From positions 3,654-67,653 of the forward strand of contig CBIHOD010000017.1 of assembly GCA_966211815.1 (NCBI GenBank): DNA of 64,000 nucleotides, given 5' to 3'. A model generated the notes under the pieces. That model was not told where the DNA came from. It was given only the letters and a program-made list of their open reading frames with translations, and made no database searches. Made by a program: the position numbers and the translations under genes. This stretch comes from JANPCX01 sp966211815. GTDB taxonomy: Bacteria > Pseudomonadota > Gammaproteobacteria > Burkholderiales > Burkholderiaceae_C. Numbering within the stretch: position 1 is the first letter of the stretch; each line of letters starts with the position of its first letter. Positions 47,537 to 54,680 of the stretch are shown here, in pieces.

Positions 47537-48811
47537 TCAAGCGATGGATCCATCCATCAAGCCCTCCCACAGGGGCTGCAAACGGGCCTTTTCGGCTTCT
47601 CCCAAACGCTCACTGAGAAGCATGCACTCACGTTGCAGCTCCCGCAAGCGTTGTTGCAGTTCCCGGTTGGCCATTTCCAGTTCGAATCGCTCGGCAGGGC
47701 TGGCTTCGGCGTCGTCCGCCGCCCAACAACCCATGGCGTTCCAGGCCACCCGGAGGCGGGCCAGCCGGCCCAAAGCCTTGTCGACCATTTCCAGGATGGG
47801 GCCGGCGCGGCCTTGCTCCTTGAGCGTGGCGCCCAGGGCCTGCGTCTGCTGGATCCGCTGGTCGATCTGGTTCAGCGGCTGCAGGGGCGCGGCGCCCGCG
47901 ACGGGCTCCGGCACGCTCTCCGCGGCCAGGCGGGCGGCTTCGCAGACCAGACTGGTCCATTGCGGATCGAATTCGCCCGGCACGACACGCAAGGCGAAGC
48001 TGGCCCGGGTCAACGGCGCGCGCGGCGAACGCAGCACGCCCATCGTCACTTCCACCACCGCTAACAGCTTGCCCAGCTCGGACATCTGGTCGCCGGCCAG
48101 CCGGGCCGGGTAGCCCGAGCCGTCGAGCCGCTCATGGTGCTCGCCGATCGCGCGGCACAGCGCTTCCGGGTAGTCGGTCGTGCTGCGCAACAGCAGCTGG
48201 GCCACGCGGGGGTGAACCACGAGGTGCTTGTGGCCGACCAGGTCGAGCGCGCCGGAGTAGTCGAGGTACTGCGGATGGATGTAGACCTCGCCGATGTCGT
48301 GCAGCAACCCGCCGAGCATCGCGGTGCGGATGTCCCCAACCGGGCGCTTGCGGCTGGCCATCATCGCGCCGGCCAGCGCCATCGACATCACGCAATGCGG
48401 CAGGTGGCTGGGCCGGGTGGCCATGGCCGCGGTCAACAGCAGCAAGGCGACCGAATGCAAGGGCAGGTGCTTGACCTGTTCCATCAGCACCGGCGCCCAG
48501 GGGCGCACGATCGTCGCCAGGGGCGTGTCTTCCTCCAGGCAGGCCTTCAGGTCGTCGTGCAGCGTGAAAGGCGTGACGCCGGTCTCCGCCGTGAGGCAGA
48601 CCTCCAGCGGATGCTGCAGCTTGCGTTCCAGCAACCGTTGCTGAAGCACGGCCGACACCGGCTGGCCCTTGGCCCATAGCTTGATGCCGCGCACATCCAT
48701 GATGTCTTGCGACGCCACGATGGCATAGGTCTCGCTCGCTTTGACGATCGCGTCCAGCGCCTGGGGATTGGCTTCATTGCTGCTGGCCGCTTTCGCGGTT
48801 TGAATGCTCAT
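47537..48811 (-). CDS. HD-domain protein, degenerate HD-GYP type
   Basis: A 424-residue cytosolic protein. The central HD domain (about 125-265) has AMLGGLLHDIGEVYIHPQYL, HPRVAQLLL and IGEHHERLDGSGYPARLAGD, the sequence order of HD-GYP cyclic-di-GMP phosphodiesterases. However, the usual HDIGK lysine is glutamate and the spacing is shorter. The N-terminal part (about 20-100) is unrecognised. The C-terminal end is a helical coiled coil (REL/ERLGEAEKARL repeats). GGGAGGTGAGGAA precedes the ATG. It lies downstream of the peptide exporter in the same direction, with a 257-base gap, so a link to that locus is possible but unproven. Confidence 0.78.
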   Translation of the reverse strand: MSIQTAKAASSNEANPQALDAIVKASETYAIVASQDIMDVRGIKLWAKGQPVSAVLQQRLLERKLQHPLEVCLTAETGVTPFTLHDDLKACLEEDTPLATIVRPWAPVLMEQVKHLPLHSVALLLLTAAMATRPSHLPHCVMSMALAGAMMASRKRPVGDIRTAMLGGLLHDIGEVYIHPQYLDYSGALDLVGHKHLVVHPRVAQLLLRSTTDYPEALCRAIGEHHERLDGSGYPARLAGDQMSELGKLLAVVEVTMGVLRSPRAPLTRASFALRVVPGEFDPQWTSLVCEAARLAAESVPEPVAGAAPLQPLNQIDQRIQQTQALGATLKEQGRAGPILEMVDKALGRLARLRVAWNAMGCWAADDAEASPAERFELEMANRELQQRLRELQRECMLLSERLGEAEKARLQPLWEGLMDGSIA

Positions 48812-49068
48812 TTCCTCACCTCCCGAATCGACACCGCAGGGCCCCAACCCTCGGACTCAGGTCATCGATAAATTTCAAAACATCCATATTTGGTTTCGGT
48901 CTTCCCACTGGCGCTGCACGCGCCGCGTCGAAATCTTTTTCTTGGACTCCACCAGGGACCCGCCGTGCGGCCGCTGCGGCCCGCGGGCGGATCAGTGCAA
49001 GCGCCGCGCCACCGGCGTCCGTGAACAGCGAGGCGCCGCGGCGAACAAAAGGCGGACGGGACAGGGGC

Positions 49069-51252
49069 TCACCGGGAACCCTCCGCCGCCGCTTTGGATT
49101 CCTGGGCGCCGACCGTGCGCAGGTCTTGCGCGACACGGCCTTCCTTGAGCACCACCACCCGGCCCACAGAAGCGATGGTTTCCGGCCGGTGGGCGACGAT
49201 CACGCGCGTGATCCGCAGCTCGCGCACCGCCTGGTTGACCAGGCGTTCGCGTTCCACGTCGAGCGCGCTGGTCGCTTCGTCCAGGAACAGGATGCGCGGC
49301 CGCTTGTAGAGCGCCCGGGCCAGCAGGATGCGCTGGCGCTGCCCCCCTGATAGGCTGCAGCCCATGTCGCCCACCAGGGTGTGGAAGCCCATGGGCATGC
49401 CTTCGATCTCTTCTTCGACGGCCGCGAGTTGGGCGCAGCGCTTGACCCAGTCCAGGTCGGGCTGGGCGTCGAAGAAGCTGATGTTGTCGATGACGGAACC
49501 GGCGAAGAGCACGTCGTCCTGCATGACCGTGCCGATCATGTCGCGCCAGGTGCGCAGGCCCAGGCGCGACAGCGGCACGCCGCCCACCCGCATCTCGCCG
49601 GCCTGGGGCTCGTGGATGCCGAGCATCACCTTGAGCAGGGTGGTCTTGCCGCAACCGGAAGGCCCGACGATGGCGACCGACTCGCCCGGCTCGATCTTGA
49701 GCGACAAGCCTTGCAGCACCTGGGCTTCGCCTTCGGAATAGGCGAAAGCCACGTCGCGCAGTTCCAGCGTCGGGTCGACCTGGTCGGCCGACAGCGGCAC
49801 GCCCGGCGCGGCCAGCGGCAGCGATTGGCGCTCCGGCGCGCTGAGCACGATGTCGGCCAGGCGCTCGCCCTGAAGCTTGAGCATCTTCAACTCGACGACC
49901 TTGTCGATCAAACCGCTCACCCGCAGCGCGAACTGCTCCTTGTAGGCGAAGAAGGCGAACAGCATGCCGACCGAGAAGCTGCGGTCCAACACCATCAGCG
50001 CGCCGACCCAGACGACGGCCACGCGCTCCAGGCCGAACAGCAGCTTGTGCACCACGCCGAGGGTCAGGTCGAGCTTGCGGGTGGCGATGTGGGCGTTCAT
50101 CGAGTCGACCACGCGGTTCATGAACTGGGCCTGGCGGTCCTCCTGCCGGTTGTGCAGCTTGATCGCCTGCACGCCGCGCAGCGACTCCAGGAAATGCGTG
50201 GCCTTCTTCGCGTCGTGGACGATGGCCTCTTCGGTCGCCTCGCGCAGCGGGCGGAAGAACAGGCGGCGCGCCAGCGCATACAGCAGCACGGCGCCCAGCG
50301 CGATGGCGCTCAGCACCGGGCTGTAGACCCACATCATCGCCAGCGTCAACACCACGAGCAGGCCGTCGAGCACGGCTTCGATGAAGCTCGTCGTCAAGGT
50401 CTGCTGGATCTGCTGCACCGCGCCGAAACGCGACATCACGTCGCCGGCGTGGCGCTTCTCGAACCAGGCCACGGGCAGGCGCATCAGGTGGGCGAACACG
50501 TGCCCGAGCCATTGCAGGTTCAGGTGCGACGACAGGTAGAGCACCGCCCAGGAACGCACCGCGCCGGTGGCCACCTGCAGCAGCACCAGCAGGCCGAAAC
50601 CCAGGCCGAGCGTGACCAGCAGGTCGCGGTCGGCGCTGACGAGCACGCCGTCCACCACCCACTGCATGAAGAAGGGCGACAGCAGCATGAAGGCTTCCAG
50701 CGCCAGCGCCAACGCGAAGATCTGCGTCAGCGATCGCTTCAGGCCGGTGACGGGGCCGAGCAGTTGGCGGATGCCGACCGACTGCTTCTCGACCCGCGGC
50801 TTGAAGCCGGCGCCGGGCATCAACTCGAGCACCACGCCGGTGAAGTGCTTGGAGACTTCGTCCAGGCCGAGTTCGCGCACGCCCTGGGCCGGGTCGTGGA
50901 TCACCGCGCGCATGCCGCCGCCCCAACCCTTGCGCAGCTCGGTCAGCACCACGAAATGGTTCAGGTCCCAGTGCAGGATGCAAGGCAGCTGCAGGCCTTC
51001 CAGGTGTTCCATCTCGGCGCGCAGGGGGCGCGGGGAGAGGTCCATCTGGTTGCTGATGCGCAGCAAGTCCACCAGCGTGGCGCCCTTGAGGGACAGCGGG
51101 AAGCGTTTGCGCAGCGTGGCCAGGTCGGTCTTCAAGCCGTGGTGGTCGGCGACCATCGCCAGGCAGGCCAGGCCGCATTCGGCGGCCTCGGTCTGCAACA
51201 GCATCGAGGCGCGCGCGGGACCGAAATTCAGGCGCTGCAGCAGGTCCTTCAT
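49069..51252 (-). CDS. Peptidase-containing ABC exporter (C39 protease + ABC)
   Basis: A 727-residue bacteriocin/peptide exporter. An N-terminal C39 cysteine protease (about 1-140) has Q20 and catalytic C26 in LLQTEAAECGLACLAM, H99 in DLNHFVVL and D120 in VIHDPAQG. A six-helix membrane domain (about 165-450) and an ATPase domain follow, with Walker A GPSGCGKTT, signature SLSGGQRQRILLARAL and Walker B ILFLDEATSALD. Such proteins cut double-glycine leaders while exporting the cargo. The HlyD-type adaptor ends 4 bases before its start. A matching leader peptide is encoded 1.8 kb upstream at 53079-53231. Confidence 0.96.
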   Translation of the reverse strand: MKDLLQRLNFGPARASMLLQTEAAECGLACLAMVADHHGLKTDLATLRKRFPLSLKGATLVDLLRISNQMDLSPRPLRAEMEHLEGLQLPCILHWDLNHFVVLTELRKGWGGGMRAVIHDPAQGVRELGLDEVSKHFTGVVLELMPGAGFKPRVEKQSVGIRQLLGPVTGLKRSLTQIFALALALEAFMLLSPFFMQWVVDGVLVSADRDLLVTLGLGFGLLVLLQVATGAVRSWAVLYLSSHLNLQWLGHVFAHLMRLPVAWFEKRHAGDVMSRFGAVQQIQQTLTTSFIEAVLDGLLVVLTLAMMWVYSPVLSAIALGAVLLYALARRLFFRPLREATEEAIVHDAKKATHFLESLRGVQAIKLHNRQEDRQAQFMNRVVDSMNAHIATRKLDLTLGVVHKLLFGLERVAVVWVGALMVLDRSFSVGMLFAFFAYKEQFALRVSGLIDKVVELKMLKLQGERLADIVLSAPERQSLPLAAPGVPLSADQVDPTLELRDVAFAYSEGEAQVLQGLSLKIEPGESVAIVGPSGCGKTTLLKVMLGIHEPQAGEMRVGGVPLSRLGLRTWRDMIGTVMQDDVLFAGSVIDNISFFDAQPDLDWVKRCAQLAAVEEEIEGMPMGFHTLVGDMGCSLSGGQRQRILLARALYKRPRILFLDEATSALDVERERLVNQAVRELRITRVIVAHRPETIASVGRVVVLKEGRVAQDLRTVGAQESKAAAEGSR

Positions 51253-51256
51253 GGTG

Positions 51257-52510
51257 TCACACCCTGCCGGCGACGCTGAGCAGCGGCTCGAAGATCCATT
51301 CGATCAGCCGCCGGCGGTCCAGCAGCACGTCGGCGTCGAGCTGCATGCCGGGCACCAGCGGCTGAGCCTGGCCATAGGCCTGAACCTGTTGCTCTTTCAA
51401 GCTGACGGTGATGCGGTAGAGCGGCTCGCGGCGCAGCGATTCCGGCAGCGCCAGCGCCGCGATCTCGGCCGCCTGCAGCGGCGTGCGCGACACCGCCAGC
51501 ACCTCGCCGGGATGGTGTCCGAACTTCTGGTACGGGTAGGCCTGGTAGCGCAGCAGCACGGTCTGGCGCGGCCGCACGAAACCCACGGCGCTGGACGGCG
51601 CGTAGAGCTGGGCCTGGAGCTGGCTGTGGGCCGGCACCAGGCTGGCCAGGGGGGCGTCCGGCGCGGCGTTCTGGCCGGGCTGGGCCGTCACGACGCTGAC
51701 GACGCCGTCTTGCGGCGCGCGCACCACCAGGCGCTGGCGCGCCGCCGCCTCGGCGGACTCCTGCGCCAGCTCGGCCAAATCACGTTCGATCTCGCCGGTG
51801 GCGGCCTGGGCCTGCAGCGGCAGTTCGAGCAGCTGGGCCTGCAGCACGCCGAGCTCGCGCTGCTTGCCGGCGCGCTGGCGTTCAAGCGCCTGCTGCTGGG
51901 CGCGGACGGCCAAGACTTCTTCCGACTTGGCCTGCACCTGCGCGATGGAGATGAAATTTTCGGCGAGAAGGCCCTTGTGCCGGTCCAAAGCCTGTTGCGC
52001 CAGGGCCAGGCGCTGGCGCTGCAGACCCGCCTCGGCGTCGATCTGGGCCAGTTCGCGCTGCAGGTCGGCGACCTGCCGATCCAAGCCGGCCTTCTGCGCC
52101 GCCAGCAAGGCCTGGCGCTGCCGGGCGGCCTCTTGCAGGCTCTGCTGGCGCGTGGCCAGGCCGGCTTGCACCGCGGCCTGGGTGTCGCCGGATTCGGTGC
52201 TGCGGCCCACCGACAGCACGAAGAGCACATCGCCTTGCTTGACGGCCCGGCCTTCGACAGCATGGCTTTCCAGCACCGTGCCGGCCTGCGGCGCGTGCAG
52301 GCGCATCACGCCTTTCTCGGGCACCAGCACGCCGACCACCGCCGCCTTGCGCGTGTATTGCCCCAGGCCCAAAAAAAGTACCACTCCCACCGCCGCAAGG
52401 ACGGCGAGAGTGGCCAAGAGGGTCAGGGACACCGGCCGGATCAGGCGAATGCTGCCCAGCCAAGCGTGTTGTTGGGTGCTGAGGGCTTCCTGGCGGAAGA
52501 GGTTGGACAT
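51257..52510 (-). CDS. HlyD-family adaptor of the peptide exporter
   Basis: A 417-residue membrane-fusion protein of the CvaA/HlyD class. A cytosolic start (MSNLFRQEALSTQQHAWLGS) leads to one membrane helix (about 27-50), a lipoyl half (LHAPQAGTVLESHAVEGRAV), a long coiled-coil hairpin rich in Gln, Ala and Leu (about 95-270), and a C-terminal beta domain (VVRAPQDGVVSVVTAQPGQN). It bridges the ABC exporter to an outer-membrane channel, which is not encoded here. The ATG has no good ribosome site. A small reading frame with a good site ends 28 bases before it, so coupling from that frame is likely. TTG at 52558 is an alternative start. Confidence 0.9.
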   Translation of the reverse strand: MSNLFRQEALSTQQHAWLGSIRLIRPVSLTLLATLAVLAAVGVVLFLGLGQYTRKAAVVGVLVPEKGVMRLHAPQAGTVLESHAVEGRAVKQGDVLFVLSVGRSTESGDTQAAVQAGLATRQQSLQEAARQRQALLAAQKAGLDRQVADLQRELAQIDAEAGLQRQRLALAQQALDRHKGLLAENFISIAQVQAKSEEVLAVRAQQQALERQRAGKQRELGVLQAQLLELPLQAQAATGEIERDLAELAQESAEAAARQRLVVRAPQDGVVSVVTAQPGQNAAPDAPLASLVPAHSQLQAQLYAPSSAVGFVRPRQTVLLRYQAYPYQKFGHHPGEVLAVSRTPLQAAEIAALALPESLRREPLYRITVSLKEQQVQAYGQAQPLVPGMQLDADVLLDRRRLIEWIFEPLLSVAGRV

Positions 52511-52538
52511 GAAACAGCCAAGCGATCGAATGACCCGA

Positions 52539-52637
52539 TCACCCGCAGTGACCCGCAAGGCAACCGCCGAGTTGATGGACGAGGCGCGACCATGAAAGTC
52601 GCCGCCCAGGCCGGCTCGTTTGGTTTTTCATTTGCAT
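52539..52637 (-). CDS. Possible 32-codon leader ORF before the HlyD gene
   Basis: ATG at 52637 with GGAG five bases upstream begins a frame of 32 codons that ends LVHQLGGCLAGHCG. It lies 73 bases downstream of lux-box 1, matching the 71-base distance between lux-box 2 and the peptide ATG. Its stop is 28 bases before the HlyD ATG, which itself lacks a ribosome site. It holds a GG pair, but the preceding residues do not fit the double-glycine pattern well. It could be a translational leader or a second, poor peptide precursor. Confidence 0.4.
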   Translation of the reverse strand: MQMKNQTSRPGRRLSWSRLVHQLGGCLAGHCG

Positions 52638-52710
52638 GGTGACTCCGTTTGAAACCAAACGCCCGTATTCGTTACATGGCTTCATTGCACCAGTGCGCCC
52701 ACTATCTGGA

Positions 52711-52730
52711 CACTGTCAGCTATGACAGTG
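52711..52730 (-). promoter_or_regulatory. lux-box-like palindrome 1, exporter promoter
   Basis: CACTGTCAGCTATGACAGTG is a perfect 20-bp palindrome (8-bp arms, 4-bp centre), the size of a LuxR-family operator. On the minus strand it is preceded by AGGGGGATTG and followed, exactly 20 bases later, by GTGCAATGAAG. Both features are shared with box 2, so they define a common promoter design directed towards the exporter genes. Confidence 0.8.
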
Positions 52731-53078
52731 GCAATCCCCCTGTTGGGGGTCCTCCATCCGCACTCTTTGCACTGTTCATGAGGTTTTCGCGCGCATCCTT
52801 AGCAAACGCACACGCGATCCTTCCTGGCCAGGCCCGGCCGCTCATCCGGCAAGCAGGGAATGAATGCCAAATCTCCACTGCAGCTTCTGAATAGCGGCCT
52901 GCCAATGAAGGCCGCACGGAGACCGGTGCCTTCCAGGGAACACGACTCTTGCCATCAGGGTTTTGGCAGGGCAGGCTTGCTTGACCCGTACCAAGCCAGA
53001 AGTCGTAGAACTTCTTACAAAGGCGTCTTCAAAAGACTTAAAAGATCAAAGACAGCAAGAAGTGTGTGGCGAAACAGC

Positions 53079-53231
53079 TCACCAGTTGGAACCGGGTGAG
53101 CGCACGCCGCCACCGACATGGCGCAGCATTTGGGGATCCAAAGGCTTGGGCTGTTTGCTGAAATTCGCCTTGTTCGCTTCAACGGATGAGGGAGAGACTT
53201 TGGCAGGAAGGGCTTGGGGCTTTGCTTGCAT
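53079..53231 (-). CDS. Double-glycine leader peptide, putative exported signal
   Basis: 50 codons from an ATG with AGGAG six bases upstream. The N-terminal half is MQAKPQALPAKVSPSSVEAN. Residues 31-42 read LDPQMLRHVGGG; aligned to cleavage after G42, the key leader positions are L31 (-12), L36 (-7), V39 (-4), G41 (-2) and G40-G42 as glycines. These are the contacts used by C39 proteases. Cutting there would release VRSPGSNW, only eight residues. A leader-processing exporter lies downstream, a LuxR gene upstream, and lux-box 2 ends 71 bases before the ATG. The peptide is probably an exported signal; a tiny bacteriocin is the alternative. Confidence 0.82.
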   Translation of the reverse strand: MQAKPQALPAKVSPSSVEANKANFSKQPKPLDPQMLRHVGGGVRSPGSNW

Positions 53232-53302
53232 GGAAGGCTCCTGTTGAAGACACACCTCTTTCGGTGCACGCCTTCATTTCAGCAACCAGGCCAATTTCGC
53301 GT

Positions 53303-53322
53303 AACTGTCAGACCTTCCAGTG
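53303..53322 (-). promoter_or_regulatory. lux-box-like site 2, peptide-gene promoter
   Basis: AACTGTCAGACCTTCCAGTG on the plus strand (minus: CACTGGAAGGTCTGACAGTT) aligns base for base with box 1 and keeps the outer CACTG and CTGACAGT halves, though it is less symmetrical. It shares AGGGGGATTG upstream and CTGAAATGAAG 20 bases downstream. It drives the peptide gene by position. Confidence 0.72.
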
Positions 53323-53358
53323 ACAATCCCCCTAAGGGGTGTCTTATGTGACGGGCAG

Positions 53359-53381
53359 TGACATTTCCGTCATAAATGTCA
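53359..53381. other. Inverted repeat spanning the luxR stop codon
   Basis: TGACATTT-CCGTCAT-AAATGTCA has perfect 8-bp arms. It includes the stop codon of the LuxR gene. It may be a weak terminator for luxR or, since it carries TGACA/TGTCA halves like the lux boxes, an extra operator in front of the peptide gene. Confidence 0.5.
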
Positions 53382-54098
53382 ACCCAGCAAACCCAAACGT
53401 TCGGCTTTGAGCGCAGCTTGATGCTTGCTGATGCACGACAGCTTGTGCATGGCGTTGTTGACATGGAAGACCGCTGTGCGCTCGGACACGCCCAGAATCT
53501 TTCCCATTTCCCAGGCTGTCTTGCCTTCCAATGTCCAACGCAGGGCTTCAAGTTCGCGCGGCGTCAGGCGAGGCTCCGGTCCAGCGGATTCACGAGGGGT
53601 CGGCAAAAGCACCCGACTGGCCGCCTCCTGGGCATAGACGGTGAACAGTTGCAAATCAGCGACCAGGCGGCTCAGCTGGTTGGGTTCTTCCGTCAATCGA
53701 CCATCCAGGTCGACACCGAAAACAAAATGACGGCCTTCGGGCAGGTGCAGGGCCATGGCGATGCCTGATTGATAACCAAAGGCCGCCTGTTCTTCCCACT
53801 GCTCGCCCAAATTCACCTTCACATAAGTCGATTGGTCCCAGATGATGGGGCGGCCACTGTACTTGCAGTGCTGCATCACCGGGTCCCGGGTGTTCCGCTC
53901 GACGGAGTCAAATTTCTCCCGGAACTCGGGAGGCGTGTTGTCCACCGTCACGAAATCGGCAGGCCCCGAAAGCCGATCGAAAACCGTAGTCGCAGCCACG
54001 GTCTTGAAGCCCATGTTTTGTGCAAATTTGACCACTTCGCGCTGAAACTGGTCTCGGGTCTGGGCTTCCAAAACTGCCTGATAGCTACCCTGAAGCAT
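53379..54098 (-). CDS. LuxR-type regulator with autoinducer-binding domain
   Basis: 239 residues. The N-terminal autoinducer-binding domain covers about 10-150 and the GerE helix-turn-helix about 176-232 (LTPRELEALRWTLEGKTAWE). Of the six residues nearly invariant in acyl-homoserine-lactone receptors, D72, P73, W87 and G112 are kept. The first two aromatic ones (W57 and Y61 in TraR) are replaced by F59 and F63, which suggests a different or modified ligand. No luxI lies in the window. The start is MLQGSYQAV; a longer frame to 54188 crosses box 3. It probably binds boxes 1-3 and so controls itself, the peptide gene and the exporter (inference). Confidence 0.93.
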   Translation of the reverse strand: MLQGSYQAVLEAQTRDQFQREVVKFAQNMGFKTVAATTVFDRLSGPADFVTVDNTPPEFREKFDSVERNTRDPVMQHCKYSGRPIIWDQSTYVKVNLGEQWEEQAAFGYQSGIAMALHLPEGRHFVFGVDLDGRLTEEPNQLSRLVADLQLFTVYAQEAASRVLLPTPRESAGPEPRLTPRELEALRWTLEGKTAWEMGKILGVSERTAVFHVNNAMHKLSCISKHQAALKAERLGLLG

Positions 54099-54143
54099 GT
54101 GAAGTTCCCCACAAAAACCCGGGCGTTGCGCCCCGATCGATGA

Positions 54144-54163
54144 GCCTGTCACCGATGACAGTC
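54144..54163. promoter_or_regulatory. lux-box-like palindrome 3 between luxR and 54253 gene
   Basis: GCCTGTCACCGATGACAGTC contains the 16-bp palindrome CTGTCACCGATGACAG, matching box 1 in its CTGTCA/TGACAG halves. Two further TGACA half-sites follow at 54164-54168 and 54173-54178. It lies 46 bases before the luxR ATG and 90 bases before the divergent 133-residue gene, so it may control both. Confidence 0.7.
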
Positions 54164-54252
54164 TGACAAGAATGACAGCTGAATTCACGGGTCATTTTGC
54201 CGACACTGCAAGACATGGAATACACCATCGCCCGAGCGTCGAACAAATCATC

Positions 54253-54654
54253 ATGACCCTTGCCTGGACCATTTCTGCTTGGCCGCCGGTATTGTGGCAG
54301 GCCGACCCGCCGCCTCACAAGCTGGTCGCTAGTCGATTTGTACATTTAAGCACCGAGATCACCAGCGTCGGCCACGGCGACGAGCCGAGCATGGGCCAGA
54401 CGGTCTGGTGTAGCCGTTGGAATGACGGTGCTGCAGGCGTTGCCTGGGACTGGGTGGATCTCGGCCGGGGGGTCGTGGCGATGGCCGACCCGATGGGCAT
54501 CATCACCAACGTGCAGGTCGTCAATGGCCAGGGCGACAAGTTGCCTACCTTGCAAGTGGCCTTGCACATCAACGAGATCCTGCACGAGCTGCCCTGGCAG
54601 GAAGAAGTGCAGATGGTGCTGAACCACCAGCCCGCGCCGATGGAAGTGCGATAA
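54253..54654 (+). CDS. Uncharacterised protein divergent from luxR
   Basis: 133 residues. Start chosen at MTLAWTISAWPPVLWQ; an upstream ATG at 54172 would overlap the operator region. It is tryptophan-rich and soluble, with no signal peptide, and its centre (GVAWDWVDLGRGVVAMADPM) looks beta-rich. It is not LuxI: the conserved R, E, D set of autoinducer synthases is absent. It shares a control region and lux-box 3 with luxR, so it may act in the same circuit, for example as a ligand-modifying or accessory protein. I do not recognise the family. Confidence 0.72.
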   Translation: MTLAWTISAWPPVLWQADPPPHKLVASRFVHLSTEITSVGHGDEPSMGQTVWCSRWNDGAAGVAWDWVDLGRGVVAMADPMGIITNVQVVNGQGDKLPTLQVALHINEILHELPWQEEVQMVLNHQPAPMEVR

Positions 54655-54680
54655 AACGGGCCGGGGCCGCGGCCCATCCG

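Larger units (their letters stand above)
52511..53078. other. Control region between peptide gene and exporter operon
   Basis: This 568-base stretch holds the exporter promoter with lux-box 1 (52711-52730) and a 32-codon frame (52539-52637). It also holds the 3' flank of the peptide gene, with two weak stem-loops: 52998-53015 (AGAAGT arms) and 53025-53037 (GTCTT-CAA-AAGAC). The A+T content is higher than in neighbouring genes. Reading frames such as 52649-52894 lack ribosome sites and family features. Confidence 0.55.

Noticed and set aside
48816..49136. 106-codon minus frame and an embedded 23-codon ORF (MDVLKFIDDL...) before the HD-domain gene
   Set aside because: No ribosome site and the longer frame is Arg/Ala-rich shadow. 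The short one ends just before the HD-domain start but has no independent support.
49069..52510. Classical bacteriocin cluster with immunity gene
   Set aside because: No immunity protein or larger mature peptide is visible, and the only leader gene releases about eight residues under LuxR-type promoters. A signalling role is favoured, though not proven.
53015..53269. 84-codon minus-strand frame overlapping the leader peptide gene
   Set aside because: It is in a different frame, has no ribosome site, and lacks domain features. The 50-codon frame has both a strong ribosome site and a double-glycine leader.
54253..54654. Possible LuxI autoinducer synthase next to luxR
   Set aside because: Length and conserved residues do not fit; the R, F, W, D, D, R, E pattern of LuxI proteins is absent.
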